Origin: Alteromonas gilva
GTDB lineage: Bacteria; Pseudomonadota; Gammaproteobacteria; Enterobacterales; Alteromonadaceae
Reading direction: 5' to 3'
Length of the DNA: 64,000 nt
Assembly: GCF_028595265.1 (NCBI RefSeq)
Contig: NZ_JAQQXP010000002.1
Coordinates: 558,001 to 622,000 of the forward strand
In this document: positions 8,627 to 17,057 of the stretch, piece after piece
How the letters are laid out: each line of letters begins with the position of its first letter
Position numbering within the stretch: the first letter of the stretch is position 1
Translations under genes and position numbers: made by a program
Notes under the pieces: generated by a model
What the model was told of the DNA's origin: nothing
The model's input: the letters and a program-made list of their open reading frames with translations, nothing else
Databases searched by the model: none

Positions 8627-9871
8627 CTAATCCGGGCGCAGTGTGGGGGTGGCCCAGGGGCGCCATTCTGCTGCAGATGTTGAATATTGGCCGTCTGTTT
8701 GGAGCAGTTCCCTGGTGTTAGCGGCAGATTGTAATAGAAACTGACTGACAAACTGCTGTACGGCTGGCTGCTGCGAGGCCGGCAACTGACAATGCCGGTG
8801 GCCGCCCACCTGACTGATACCGATATTTTGCGGCGTGCCTAATGCCTGCCAGACACTTTTAGCGACTTGAGAAGTGATAAAGGTGCTGCTGTTACCGAGC
8901 CACTCCATTGAGGTATTTTCAAGCACCAGCAACCCCCGTGGGGCTAGCAGGCCCATCAACTGATGGTGGTCAACCGGGAGCTGGGTGGTCGCGCCGCTAA
9001 AGCGTGAAAAGTTATCGCGAAACCATACATTTTCAGTAACGATTTGCTGTTGCGTCTGAACGTTTTGTCCCTGTTGCTGCTGATAATCTGAAATACGCCA
9101 GCTGGCGGCGCCACCAGAGCCAGATTCCTGGGCAATGGTGAGTTGAATGCGCTCGTCAAAGGCACCGGCCACGATCGCGCCTTTGCCATTCCTCGAACAG
9201 CCGGTCACCCCAATGCGCGTGCTGTCTATAAGCTGTTGGTCAGTGTTTTCGATAACGTCGAGAATGCGACTAATTCCCCAGCTCCACGCCATCATTGCAC
9301 CAGCAGGATGATCGCTACCGAATAGCTCATAGAACTTACCGCGTCCCCTTGATTGCTGATTGTTTTGTTCCGCCAGCTCGCCATTGTTATAGGTAATCAC
9401 CGCTACGCCAGCATCATTGAAAAGCTGGGTATCAAGACCATACTCGCCGAGCCGGATCATTGCCGGAAAGGGCGCTTTGCCAATGGCGGGCAAATGCAGT
9501 TGGGCGTTGAAGGCTATTGTGTTGCCCGATGCGCTGGCATGCACAGTCAGTTGCCGGGCCGTTACAGTGCCTGACACCACTGGAGGGGCCGGCGGTAACG
9601 GGCCGAGTTCCCAGTGCTCAAACTGAGCCTTGGTCCAGGCCCGCGCGCACTGCCATTGTGACCGGGAAGTGACATTTATAGCCTTGCCGTATACAAACGG
9701 ATTGGGCAGGTGGCGAATGTCGTTTAATTGCGCAAAATCGGCGGCAGCGTATACCGGACACGCAGTATCATCTTTTAATGGCTTGCCCGAATTAGCATTG
9801 TTTGCTGAGGCTTGTATAGATGTCCCCAGGCTTGCTAAGACGAATAACGTCAATACCTTGAATCGCTGCAT
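8627..9871 (-). CDS. CE15 glucuronoyl methylesterase-like protein (4-O-methyl-glucuronoyl esterase)
   Basis: A 414-residue exported protein with a signal peptide ending near ASA (residues 21-23). The alpha/beta-hydrolase nucleophile is in GVTGCSRNGKGA (Ser226), the classic CE15 motif, followed by AQESGSGG with the family's Glu and a late GGHRHCQLP with the catalytic His. CE15 enzymes cut the ester between 4-O-methylglucuronic acid on xylan and lignin alcohols or methyl groups. It is divergent from the GH3-GH10 unit. The start at 9871 fits the signal peptide although no good Shine-Dalgarno is visible; an upstream TTG would spoil it. Confidence 0.9.
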   Translation of the reverse strand: MQRFKVLTLFVLASLGTSIQASANNANSGKPLKDDTACPVYAAADFAQLNDIRHLPNPFVYGKAINVTSRSQWQCARAWTKAQFEHWELGPLPPAPPVVSGTVTARQLTVHASASGNTIAFNAQLHLPAIGKAPFPAMIRLGEYGLDTQLFNDAGVAVITYNNGELAEQNNQQSRGRGKFYELFGSDHPAGAMMAWSWGISRILDVIENTDQQLIDSTRIGVTGCSRNGKGAIVAGAFDERIQLTIAQESGSGGAASWRISDYQQQQGQNVQTQQQIVTENVWFRDNFSRFSGATTQLPVDHHQLMGLLAPRGLLVLENTSMEWLGNSSTFITSQVAKSVWQALGTPQNIGISQVGGHRHCQLPASQQPAVQQFVSQFLLQSAANTRELLQTDGQYSTSAAEWRPWATPTLRPD

Positions 9872-9946
9872 AGAAAATATGTTTGACCGCAAAATGAACG
9901 CCAGTGTGCAGGATGCCGCACGCAAGGCAAAATCATTTTTTTTAAC

Positions 9947-9960
9947 AACGTATTTACGTT
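9947..9960. promoter_or_regulatory. Small palindrome between the CE15 and GH3 genes, candidate operator
   Basis: AACGTA and TACGTT flank a TT centre, giving a 14-bp dyad in the 160-bp divergent promoter region. It lies about 76 bp before the CE15 start and 73 bp before the GH3 start. The form suits a helix-turn-helix dimer, but no regulator for it is encoded next to it. Its function is inferred only from position and symmetry. Confidence 0.35.
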
Positions 9961-10032
9961 TTGATGCCTTTTGATTGTGCCACCGTGACTTTCGGGTATG
10001 TTTTGGCTGTTGCGTTAATCTATGGAGTAATA

Positions 10033-12738
10033 ATGAACACTTTCCGGTTTAAAAAAGCGAAGTCTACGCTGGTGGGATTAGCCGTTTCGGTTATTCTTGG
10101 TACCGCAGGTTGTACGTCCGATACATCAGAGTCCGGACAAACTAATACTCAAAGCCAGGAGCAGCCCGCTTACCTCAATACCAGCTTGCCGATGCAGGAG
10201 CGGGTGAAAGATCTGGTCTCACGGATGACTCTGGAAGAAAAAATTGCGCAAATGTATAACGATGCGCCGGCGATAGAACGACTCAACGTACCGGCCTATG
10301 ATTATTGGAACGAGGCGTTGCACGGTGTGGCTCGTGCCGGCAATGCTACCGTGTTTCCACAGGCCATTGGATTAGCGGCGATGTGGGACAAGGAACTGTT
10401 ACACGAGATTGCCACCGTCATCTCAGATGAGGGCAGGGCAAAGCATCATTATTTCAAAAGCGCCGGGATAACCACGCGTTACACTGGATTAACCTACTGG
10501 TCGCCGAACATCAATATTTTTCGCGATCCACGTTGGGGGCGTGGCCAGGAAACATATGGTGAAGATCCGTTTTTAACCGGTGAGCTTGGCGTAGAATTTA
10601 TAACCGGCTTGCAGGGTGACGATGACACCTATTTAAAAAGCGCAGCCACTGCCAAGCATTTCGCTGTGCATAACGGGCCGGAAATTACCCGTCATTCTGA
10701 CAATTACGTCGTGTCTGATAAAGACCTGTACGAAACCTACCTGCCGGCATTTGAAAAAGCGGTTGTAGAGGCCGATGTTGAAGCCGTTATGTGCGCCTAT
10801 AACCGGGTTAATGATCTGCCTGCCTGTGGCTCGGATATGCTGCTTAAAGAGATACTGCGTGGTAAGTATCAGTTTGATGGTCATGTGATGTCTGACTGCG
10901 GCGCGATTGCCGATTTTTACGATCCAAAGGCCCATGATGTCACCCGCGCACCAGCCGCAGCCGCCGCGTGGGCGGTGACCAGCGGAACCGATTTGAACTG
11001 CGGTACCGGGCGCTTAAGCAGCTATGCAAACCTGAATTTTGCCGTACAAAAAGGCCTGATCAGTGAAGCATTGATTGATCAGGCTGTGGAACGCTTGTTT
11101 ATGACCCGCTTTAAACTGGGCATGTTTGACCCGGATGAGCAGGTGGGATATGCCAGCCACTCAATGGATGAAGTGGGCAGTAGTGAGCATTTGGCACTTA
11201 CCCAAAAAGCCACTGAGCGTTCGCTGGTGTTACTGAAAAATAACGGCGTATTGCCACTTAAAAAGGACGTGAAAGTAGCGGTAATTGGTCCTAACGCTGA
11301 CAACCGTGATGTGTTGTTGGGTAACTATAACGCGCAGCCAATCAATCCGGTCACTGTGTTGGACGGGATCGAGCAATATCTGGGCGAAGAAGCGGTCACC
11401 AGTGCCCCGGGCAGTGCCCTGATCGCCGACGTCTATGGCCATTGGCAGGTGCTCGACAGCAATGTGTTGTTCCACACCAACGCCCTGGGTGAACGCGAAG
11501 CCGGCGCCAGAGTCGAATACTTTAATGTCGCGACCCTGCCGATCACGGATTTTACTAACGTTCACACCAACGCCGAAATCGTCGGCGACGCCAAGGCAAC
11601 AGAAACCCGCAGTAGTCTTGAGTTATATCGGGAAGTCTCGCCGATTACCAACAAGGTACTCGATGACTTTGGCATGGTCATCAGTGGCGAGTTGGTACCC
11701 GAAACGAGCGGCAACTACCGCTTCGATGGAGAAGGGGAGATAACCATCGACGGTGAGGTGGTTACCGGGCCTGTTGCGCTCACAGCCGGACAGTCCTATC
11801 AGTTTAGTGTTACCAAAGTCTTTGCTACTGATCAGTTGACCAATACTGATCATCGTATGCGGGCAAAATGGCAGTTAAGTTGGTTAAACACCTCCGAAGC
11901 GCTGGTTGAGAATGCCAAGGCGGCCGCCAAAGATGCCGACGTGATTGTTATGGCAGTGGGTATTTCGCCGCGCATCGAAGGCGAGGAAATGCCGGTGAAA
12001 CTGGAAGGTTTTAACTATGGCGATCGCTCAAGCATTGACCTGCCGGCTGAGCAAAGCGCGCTGATCAAGGAAATGGAAGCACTGGGTAAACCGGTCGTCC
12101 TGGTGAACTTCAGTGGCAGTGCCATGGCATTAAACTGGGAACAGGATAATGTTGATGCCATCGTTCAGGCGTTTTATCCCGGCGAAGCAACCGGCACCGC
12201 GCTGGCCCGTATTTTATGGGGAGAAGTGAGCCCTTCAGGCCGTTTGCCGGTAACCTTCTATCATAACCTGGACGGTTTTGCGGCATTCGATGATTACGAC
12301 ATGACCAATCGTACGTATCGTTATTTCAACGGTGATGTGCTGTATCCCTTTGGATATGGTCTGAGCTACGCCAATTTCTCTTACTCTGGTTTAAATGCAC
12401 CACAAGAGCTATCTGCCGGCAGCGACCTGGCCTTGTCTTTTACGTTGAAAAACGATGGCGAAATGGACGCAGAGCAAGTGAGCCAGCTGTATGTGAGCAT
12501 GCCTGATGCGCCCGTTGACACGCCAAAGGTAGCCCTGAAGGGCTTTACTCGTACAGCGGTTAACGCGGGGGAGTCGACGCAGGTAAGTATGGTGGTACCG
12601 GCAGATGAGCTGGTCTACATCAACGACAAGGGCGACAAAGTTCCCTACAAAGGCGCGCTGCACTTATCGGTAGGGAACGGCCAACCGCAGTTCGCGGCTG
12701 ACCAGGAAGTAGTTAAGACAGTCATTACACTGCTGTAG
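10033..12738 (+). CDS. Glycoside hydrolase family 3 lipoprotein with PA14 insert, probable beta-xylosidase
   Basis: A 901-residue protein. The ATG at 10033 has GGAG five bases upstream and starts a lipoprotein signal ending LGTAGC. The GH3 N-terminal barrel contains KHFAVHNGPE, and VMSDCGAI with the nucleophile Asp. The second GH3 domain carries LVLLKNNGVLPL, and a PA14-like insert (about residues 460-620) contains SGNYRFDGEGEITIDG. A fibronectin-III-like domain ends the protein. The SDCGAI form and the GH10 neighbour point to a beta-xylosidase rather than a beta-glucosidase. The residue after the lipid Cys is Thr, not Asp, so outer membrane sorting is expected. Confidence 0.93.
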   Translation: MNTFRFKKAKSTLVGLAVSVILGTAGCTSDTSESGQTNTQSQEQPAYLNTSLPMQERVKDLVSRMTLEEKIAQMYNDAPAIERLNVPAYDYWNEALHGVARAGNATVFPQAIGLAAMWDKELLHEIATVISDEGRAKHHYFKSAGITTRYTGLTYWSPNINIFRDPRWGRGQETYGEDPFLTGELGVEFITGLQGDDDTYLKSAATAKHFAVHNGPEITRHSDNYVVSDKDLYETYLPAFEKAVVEADVEAVMCAYNRVNDLPACGSDMLLKEILRGKYQFDGHVMSDCGAIADFYDPKAHDVTRAPAAAAAWAVTSGTDLNCGTGRLSSYANLNFAVQKGLISEALIDQAVERLFMTRFKLGMFDPDEQVGYASHSMDEVGSSEHLALTQKATERSLVLLKNNGVLPLKKDVKVAVIGPNADNRDVLLGNYNAQPINPVTVLDGIEQYLGEEAVTSAPGSALIADVYGHWQVLDSNVLFHTNALGEREAGARVEYFNVATLPITDFTNVHTNAEIVGDAKATETRSSLELYREVSPITNKVLDDFGMVISGELVPETSGNYRFDGEGEITIDGEVVTGPVALTAGQSYQFSVTKVFATDQLTNTDHRMRAKWQLSWLNTSEALVENAKAAAKDADVIVMAVGISPRIEGEEMPVKLEGFNYGDRSSIDLPAEQSALIKEMEALGKPVVLVNFSGSAMALNWEQDNVDAIVQAFYPGEATGTALARILWGEVSPSGRLPVTFYHNLDGFAAFDDYDMTNRTYRYFNGDVLYPFGYGLSYANFSYSGLNAPQELSAGSDLALSFTLKNDGEMDAEQVSQLYVSMPDAPVDTPKVALKGFTRTAVNAGESTQVSMVVPADELVYINDKGDKVPYKGALHLSVGNGQPQFAADQEVVKTVITLL

Positions 12739-12758
12739 TTAACTTGTCTCAATACGCA

Positions 12759-12780
12759 GGCCGCGCGACCAAGCGCGGCC
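12759..12780 (+). repeat. Intercistronic hairpin between GH3 and GH10 genes
   Basis: GGCCGCGC and GCGCGGCC form a perfect 8-bp GC-rich stem around GACCAA. The repeat is directly followed by the GH10 ribosome-binding site (AAGGAG at 12783) and has no T-run, so it is not a typical terminator. It could stabilise the upstream mRNA or set the GH3 to GH10 expression ratio. Confidence 0.6.
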
Positions 12781-12794
12781 GAAGGAGTACCAAC

Positions 12795-13931
12795 GTGAAT
12801 AAATGGTGGTTAGTGCCGTTACTAAGCGGTGCGCTGTTAACATCGGGCTGTAACGACAACGGTTCGCCAGTTAATGAACTGGCCAAAGAGGGCTTGGCGG
12901 ACAAATACCAGTCACACTTTTTAGTCGGTACAGCGATTAGTTCATGGCAGTTGGCGTCACCGAAGAAAGACTACGTGAATATTGTCTGTAATGAGTTTAA
13001 TGTCTATACCGCTGAAAACGCTATGAAGTGGCAGCGCATTCATCCTGAGCCTGATCAGTATAAGTTTGATTTGGCTGATAAGATGTTTGAGTTAGCCGGG
13101 CAGTGTGGTGCGCAAATTATCGGCCATACGCTGGTCTGGCATTCACAAACGCCTGACTGGGTGTTTGAAGATGAACAGGGAAATCCACTGACCCGTGAGG
13201 CCCTGCTGGCCCGCTTAAAAGATCATATTACGACGGTGATGACGCGCTACAAAGGCAAAGTTAAAGGCTGGGATGTGGTGAATGAGGCGCTGAATGAAGA
13301 CGGCAGCATGCGCGATACACCATGGCTGCGTATTATTGGCGACGATTACTTAATCAAAGCCTTCCAGTTTGCTCGCGAAGTTGATCCGGACACGGAGCTG
13401 TATTACAACGATTACAACCTCAATAAGGCTGAAAAGGTGGCCGGTGCGGTACGCCTGGTAAAGCAGCTGGAGGCCGCCGGTGTTAAACCCGATGCAGTAG
13501 GGATGCAGGCTCATTACTCGGTGTTTTATCCTGAAATAGAAGAGGTTGAACAGAGTATTCAGGCACTGATTGCTGCGGGCGTCAATGTTGCTATTACCGA
13601 ACTGGACGTAACCGTATTACCCCAGCCTTCAAGCGTTGAAGCCGGGGCGGATATCGCGTCGTCTGCGGAGTATGAAGAACGACTGAACCCTTACACTGAT
13701 GGGTTACCCGAGGCACAGCAACAAAAACTATCGCAAACTTATGAGGCGCTGTTTAGCCTGTTCTTAAAATACGATGCCCATGTCGACAGGGTTACATTAT
13801 GGGGCGTGGATGATGGCTCGAGCTGGCGTAATAACTTTCCGGTTCAGGGTCGCACCGATTATGCATTATTGTTTGATCGTAACAGCCAGCCTAAGCCGGT
13901 TTACCATGCTCTGAAAAGACTCGTTGAGTAA
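12795..13931 (+). CDS. GH10 endo-1,4-beta-xylanase lipoprotein
   Basis: A 378-residue protein started at a GTG (12795) preceded by AAGGAG at seven bases. The signal has a lipobox ending TSGC (Cys19). The GH10 barrel is complete: HTLVWHSQTP with the substrate-binding Trp and His, WDVVNEALNEDG with the acid/base Glu164, and ITELDVTVLP with the nucleophile Glu269. The enzyme cuts the xylan backbone internally; as a lipoprotein it probably works on the outer membrane surface or on imported oligosaccharides. No carbohydrate-binding module is attached. Same operon as the GH3 gene, 56 nt downstream, with the hairpin between. Confidence 0.96.
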   Translation: MNKWWLVPLLSGALLTSGCNDNGSPVNELAKEGLADKYQSHFLVGTAISSWQLASPKKDYVNIVCNEFNVYTAENAMKWQRIHPEPDQYKFDLADKMFELAGQCGAQIIGHTLVWHSQTPDWVFEDEQGNPLTREALLARLKDHITTVMTRYKGKVKGWDVVNEALNEDGSMRDTPWLRIIGDDYLIKAFQFAREVDPDTELYYNDYNLNKAEKVAGAVRLVKQLEAAGVKPDAVGMQAHYSVFYPEIEEVEQSIQALIAAGVNVAITELDVTVLPQPSSVEAGADIASSAEYEERLNPYTDGLPEAQQQKLSQTYEALFSLFLKYDAHVDRVTLWGVDDGSSWRNNFPVQGRTDYALLFDRNSQPKPVYHALKRLVE

Positions 13932-13986
13932 CCGCGCATATTGCTATGCAATAAAGCGCGATGGCTATCTTTTACGATACCTTAAC

Positions 13987-14023
13987 CAGCGCCGGGAGAG
14001 CCCCTGGCGCTGTTTCTTTGTTT
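13987..14023 (+). terminator. Intrinsic terminator of the GH3-GH10 unit
   Basis: CAGCGCC and GGCGCTG form the stem, with GGG/CCC extending it inward around AGAG, followed by the T-rich tract TTTCTTTGTTT. It lies 55 bp after the GH10 stop and faces the plus strand. Confidence 0.75.
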
Positions 14024-14139
14024 AGCTAAAGTGTGGTCATAGCACCCTCAGCCGCTGCACGTTTTCTACCTTGGGCAATACCGGGCCGGCTTTTACAAAA
14101 ATATATTCACCAGTATCGCTCTCAACAAGCGCTAAGGGG

Positions 14140-14637
14140 TTATTCAAACTGTATTTTTGTAATGTAGTAGGCGCTGTAAGGCGCATCCTGTGCCTGTAAC
14201 CAAACCCCGTCAATCTTTTTACCTTCGGCATCCAGTTCTTTTAATGGTACTTCTGCAAGGGCCCAGCTTTTGGCCTTGGGTTGTATGACATACCCAGCAC
14301 TTAGCGGCTCGCCGTCAACAACCAGTTTCACAGAAAGCGTCTGACCACCTTCCAGTCCGCCATTAATAAAAAAGGTCAGTGTATTGTAATCATCGAGTGA
14401 TAGGGGCGCATGATGAAACGCCAGCGCTGACCATGCCTCACCGGCGACTTTTATAGGTTTTATGCCGCCTACCGGCACCGATAAGTTAACATCGGCGAAA
14501 CTCCAGTTCTGCCATTCATTTTTGAGTTCATCATCGTAAATGACTAACGTATTGTTACTCTGTGCCTGAGCAGTACCACACATAAAATGAAGCAGTATTC
14601 CGACAACGAGTATTGTTTTTATTCGATCAAGCAACAT
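14140..14637 (-). CDS. Secreted single-domain protein resembling a carbohydrate-binding jelly roll
   Basis: A 165-residue protein with a signal peptide (hydrophobic core about residues 8-22, ending AQA). The mature part has YDDELKNEWQNWSFADVNL, AWSALAFHH, TLTFFINGGLEGGQ and a C-terminal GVWLQ. That order of segments resembles stand-alone or appended beta-sandwich domains seen in plant-cell-wall enzymes, which suggests a carbohydrate-binding role; I cannot assign a CBM family. It is the last gene of the halogenase unit by direction, about 140 bp after the DUF6445 gene, which leaves room for its own promoter. The start codon has no clear Shine-Dalgarno. Confidence 0.65.
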   Translation of the reverse strand: MLLDRIKTILVVGILLHFMCGTAQAQSNNTLVIYDDELKNEWQNWSFADVNLSVPVGGIKPIKVAGEAWSALAFHHAPLSLDDYNTLTFFINGGLEGGQTLSVKLVVDGEPLSAGYVIQPKAKSWALAEVPLKELDAEGKKIDGVWLQAQDAPYSAYYITKIQFE

Positions 14638-14777
14638 GGGTGTAATTTTCTTGTTAATTGGGTGTTAATTATTTTTCATCAGTTTTAGGCAGATTTCAAT
14701 ATCTCAATTGGTAATATTAAATAGGTAATAGCCAAATCAGAGTACGTACCATCACTAAGCGAAGCCAGCGCCAGGCT

Positions 14778-15455
14778 TTAACGAAAAAATGACGTCACGG
14801 TGAAACGACCAGAAAAAGGATTAAGATCCGGGGTGAAAGGATGGGGGATATTCCCTGAATGAAGTAACGCGCAAGGATAAATCACCGCGCGGTTAAACTG
14901 ACAGTCTACGGATAACAAACGTTTAAACAGTTTACTGTCGCCGTTAATGTAGTGCGATGAAGGCGGACAATCTGCCACGTGGGAGGCTAGTGATGCCAGA
15001 TACTCATCATAGTCATGCTCGGCAATCAATGACTGCCCCGTAGGTGTAAACTGATAAAAGCTGGTGCCACCATGTGGCGGGCGGCATAGGTAGTGCACTA
15101 CCGCATATTCCGTCGGTTTTGGCCGGTCTATATGCGGCATACACTGCGCAGGTGAAAGGTCTTCTTCCCGGGTGGTCACCATAGAAAAATAACTTTCTCC
15201 CGCGGTTAACTGTTGTTGTTGGTGATGCTGGGCGAGGGCCTGATTGATTTTTTGCAGACTGTATTTTATGTAGCCGGGCGGAGCCGGTGTGCGTAACCCC
15301 GGATACAATCCCCCCGATGCGGGGGAACTGGGTTGATTCACGGCATAGTCAATTAACTGCTTTGCACCCGGAATAAAATCATCAATCACCAGTACTTTAG
15401 CGGTTGAGCCGGGGACGGTTAACAGCTGGCCGTTGTTCACATTGGCGCCTTGCAA
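14778..15455 (-). CDS. DUF6445 family protein, 2-oxoglutarate/Fe(II)-oxygenase-like
   Basis: A 225-residue protein beginning inside the 3' end of the halogenase gene (19-nt overlap), so the two are translationally linked. It has MPHIDRPKPTEYAVVHYL, giving an H-x-D pair, later ALLHSG with a distal His, and a C-terminal GRFTVTSFF with an Arg. This spacing fits the facial triad and co-substrate Arg of cupin-like 2OG-Fe(II) oxygenases. The family is repeatedly found beside TonB receptors and flavin-dependent halogenases. Reaction unknown; the oxygenase assignment is an inference from motif order. No signal peptide, so it is cytoplasmic. Confidence 0.75.
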   Translation of the reverse strand: MQGANVNNGQLLTVPGSTAKVLVIDDFIPGAKQLIDYAVNQPSSPASGGLYPGLRTPAPPGYIKYSLQKINQALAQHHQQQQLTAGESYFSMVTTREEDLSPAQCMPHIDRPKPTEYAVVHYLCRPPHGGTSFYQFTPTGQSLIAEHDYDEYLASLASHVADCPPSSHYINGDSKLFKRLLSVDCQFNRAVIYPCALLHSGNIPHPFTPDLNPFSGRFTVTSFFR

Positions 15456-16951
15456 AATTTGTTAATATATTCCTCGTGTAGCGGCATATGATCAGCCGAG
15501 CGACGGATGACGTTTTTAATACTCGTCAGACGGCGTTCAAGCTCGTCCTGGTCAAAGATATCAGCCAATGCATGATAACCTTGTGGGCGTATTCCCTGGC
15601 CATACATGACTTCAAACCAACTCAAATCATTGAACAATTCGTTATTAAAACGGTGAATGCGGCCGTTTTCTTTAAATTGTTCGATTTTTTGTGTGAGCGA
15701 ATCGGGGACCGACATGTTTTTGCAGTATTGCCAGAAAGGCGTGTCTTCCCGCTCAGTGGCATGGTAATGCAAAATTAAGAAATCACGAATGCTATCAAAC
15801 TCAAAGTCCATCTGGCGGTTATATTCGTCGATATCACACTGTTTGGGGCCCGAAAACGGGAAAAACGTGAAGAACTTGGAGATCGCGGATTGCACCAAAT
15901 GCAAGCTGGTGGACTCCAGCGGCTCCATAAAGCCACTGGCCAGCCCTACGGCGAGGCAATTACGATTCCAGAATTGTTTGCGTTTACCCGTTACAAAACG
16001 AATCTGGCGGGGTTCACGGAGCATTTCGCCATCAAGGTTTTGTTCTAAAATCTGTCGCGCTTCCTCGTCGTCCATAAACTCGCTGCTATATACGTGCCCG
16101 TTACCTACCCGATGTTGCAAAGGAATGCGCCACTGCCAGCCAGCTTTTTGTGCCGCAGATCGGGTAAATGGCCAGGGCGCTTCAGTACTCGCTGTTGGCA
16201 CGGCAATGGCTCTGTCGCAGGGCAGCCAGTGCCGCCAGTCTTCGTAGCCGGTTTTGAGGGTTTGCTCAATTAACAGGCCGGCAAACCCTGAGCAATCGAT
16301 AAAGAAGTCAGCCTCATGTTCGCTGCCATCGGCCAGGATCAATGAGCGTATGTCGCCGCTTGGGTGTTGGGTTACCTCAGTCACTTTGCCTTCAGTACGA
16401 ATAACGCCATGTTCTTCGGCGACCTCGCGCAGATATTGCGCGTACAAACCGGCGTCAAAGTGAAACGCATAAGCAATGTTTGACAGCGGTGAGTTACCGG
16501 CATCCATAGAGCGCATAAAACGTTTCTCGTTACAGGCCAGCGATGACAGGGTATATTCATCAAGGGGTGCGGCCTTGCCAAGTTGACGCATCTTCAGCCA
16601 GTAATGATAAAACTGGACGCCTTCCATATTCTTACCGACTTCGCCGAAGGCATGATAGTAACTGTGGCCAGTTTTACGCCAGTCTTTAAATTGAATACCG
16701 AGTTTAAAGGTGCCCTGAGTACGCTTTAAAAATGTATCTTCATCGAGGCCGATTAAGTCATTAAACAGCAGGATTTGGGGGATTGTCGCCTCGCCTACAC
16801 CCACCGTACCAATATCATCCGACTCGATGACCTGGATCTGGCAGGGGTGGTTTTTAAGAATTTTACCCAGTGCGGCACCGGTCATCCAACCTGAGGAGCC
16901 TCCCCCGAGCACAATGATCTTTTTTAACGGAGACTGCATAGTATTACTCAC
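15437..16951 (-). CDS. Flavin-dependent tryptophan halogenase family protein
   Basis: A 504-residue FAD protein with the dinucleotide motif GGGSSGWMTGAAL, GVGEATIP, and FKLGIQFKDW holding the Lys equivalent to the catalytic Lys79 of PrnA. GWQWRIPL is the W-x-W-x-I-P halogenase signature, and PLESTSLHL holds the Glu of the active site. All these residues are intact, so activity is plausible. Family members chlorinate or brominate tryptophan or related indoles with FADH2 and halide; those next to TonB receptors have no established substrate. The start may be GTG (16951) or ATG (16939). No flavin reductase gene is nearby. Confidence 0.93.
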   Translation of the reverse strand: MSNTMQSPLKKIIVLGGGSSGWMTGAALGKILKNHPCQIQVIESDDIGTVGVGEATIPQILLFNDLIGLDEDTFLKRTQGTFKLGIQFKDWRKTGHSYYHAFGEVGKNMEGVQFYHYWLKMRQLGKAAPLDEYTLSSLACNEKRFMRSMDAGNSPLSNIAYAFHFDAGLYAQYLREVAEEHGVIRTEGKVTEVTQHPSGDIRSLILADGSEHEADFFIDCSGFAGLLIEQTLKTGYEDWRHWLPCDRAIAVPTASTEAPWPFTRSAAQKAGWQWRIPLQHRVGNGHVYSSEFMDDEEARQILEQNLDGEMLREPRQIRFVTGKRKQFWNRNCLAVGLASGFMEPLESTSLHLVQSAISKFFTFFPFSGPKQCDIDEYNRQMDFEFDSIRDFLILHYHATEREDTPFWQYCKNMSVPDSLTQKIEQFKENGRIHRFNNELFNDLSWFEVMYGQGIRPQGYHALADIFDQDELERRLTSIKNVIRRSADHMPLHEEYINKFCKAPM

Positions 16952-16963
16952 AATATGAAACGC

Positions 16964-16992
16964 AAAAAAGTGATGGGCCGGGGCCCATCACT
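16964..16992 (-). terminator. Strong intrinsic terminator between the TonB receptor and halogenase genes
   Basis: The stem pairs AGTGATGGGCC with GGCCCATCACT, up to 11 bp, and on the minus strand is followed by a T-run (TTTTTTGCG). It would end most TonB receptor transcripts just 13 bp before the halogenase start, so halogenase expression would need readthrough. Confidence 0.88.
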
Positions 16993-17057
16993 CTGTATTT
17001 TTCAATAAAAGCACTGGTAACCGGTGTAACGGTTAACCAATATCATTGAAATTAGCC

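Noticed and set aside
8512..8751. 79-residue minus-strand reading frame downstream of CE15
   Set aside because: It overlaps the CE15 3' end and has no family resemblance or plausible start; it is treated as non-coding between the CE15 and acyltransferase genes.
17013..17039. GGTAACCG/CGGTTAACC imperfect repeat near the TonB receptor stop
   Set aside because: The pairing needs a bulge, and the stronger terminator at 16964-16992 already explains the end of this unit.
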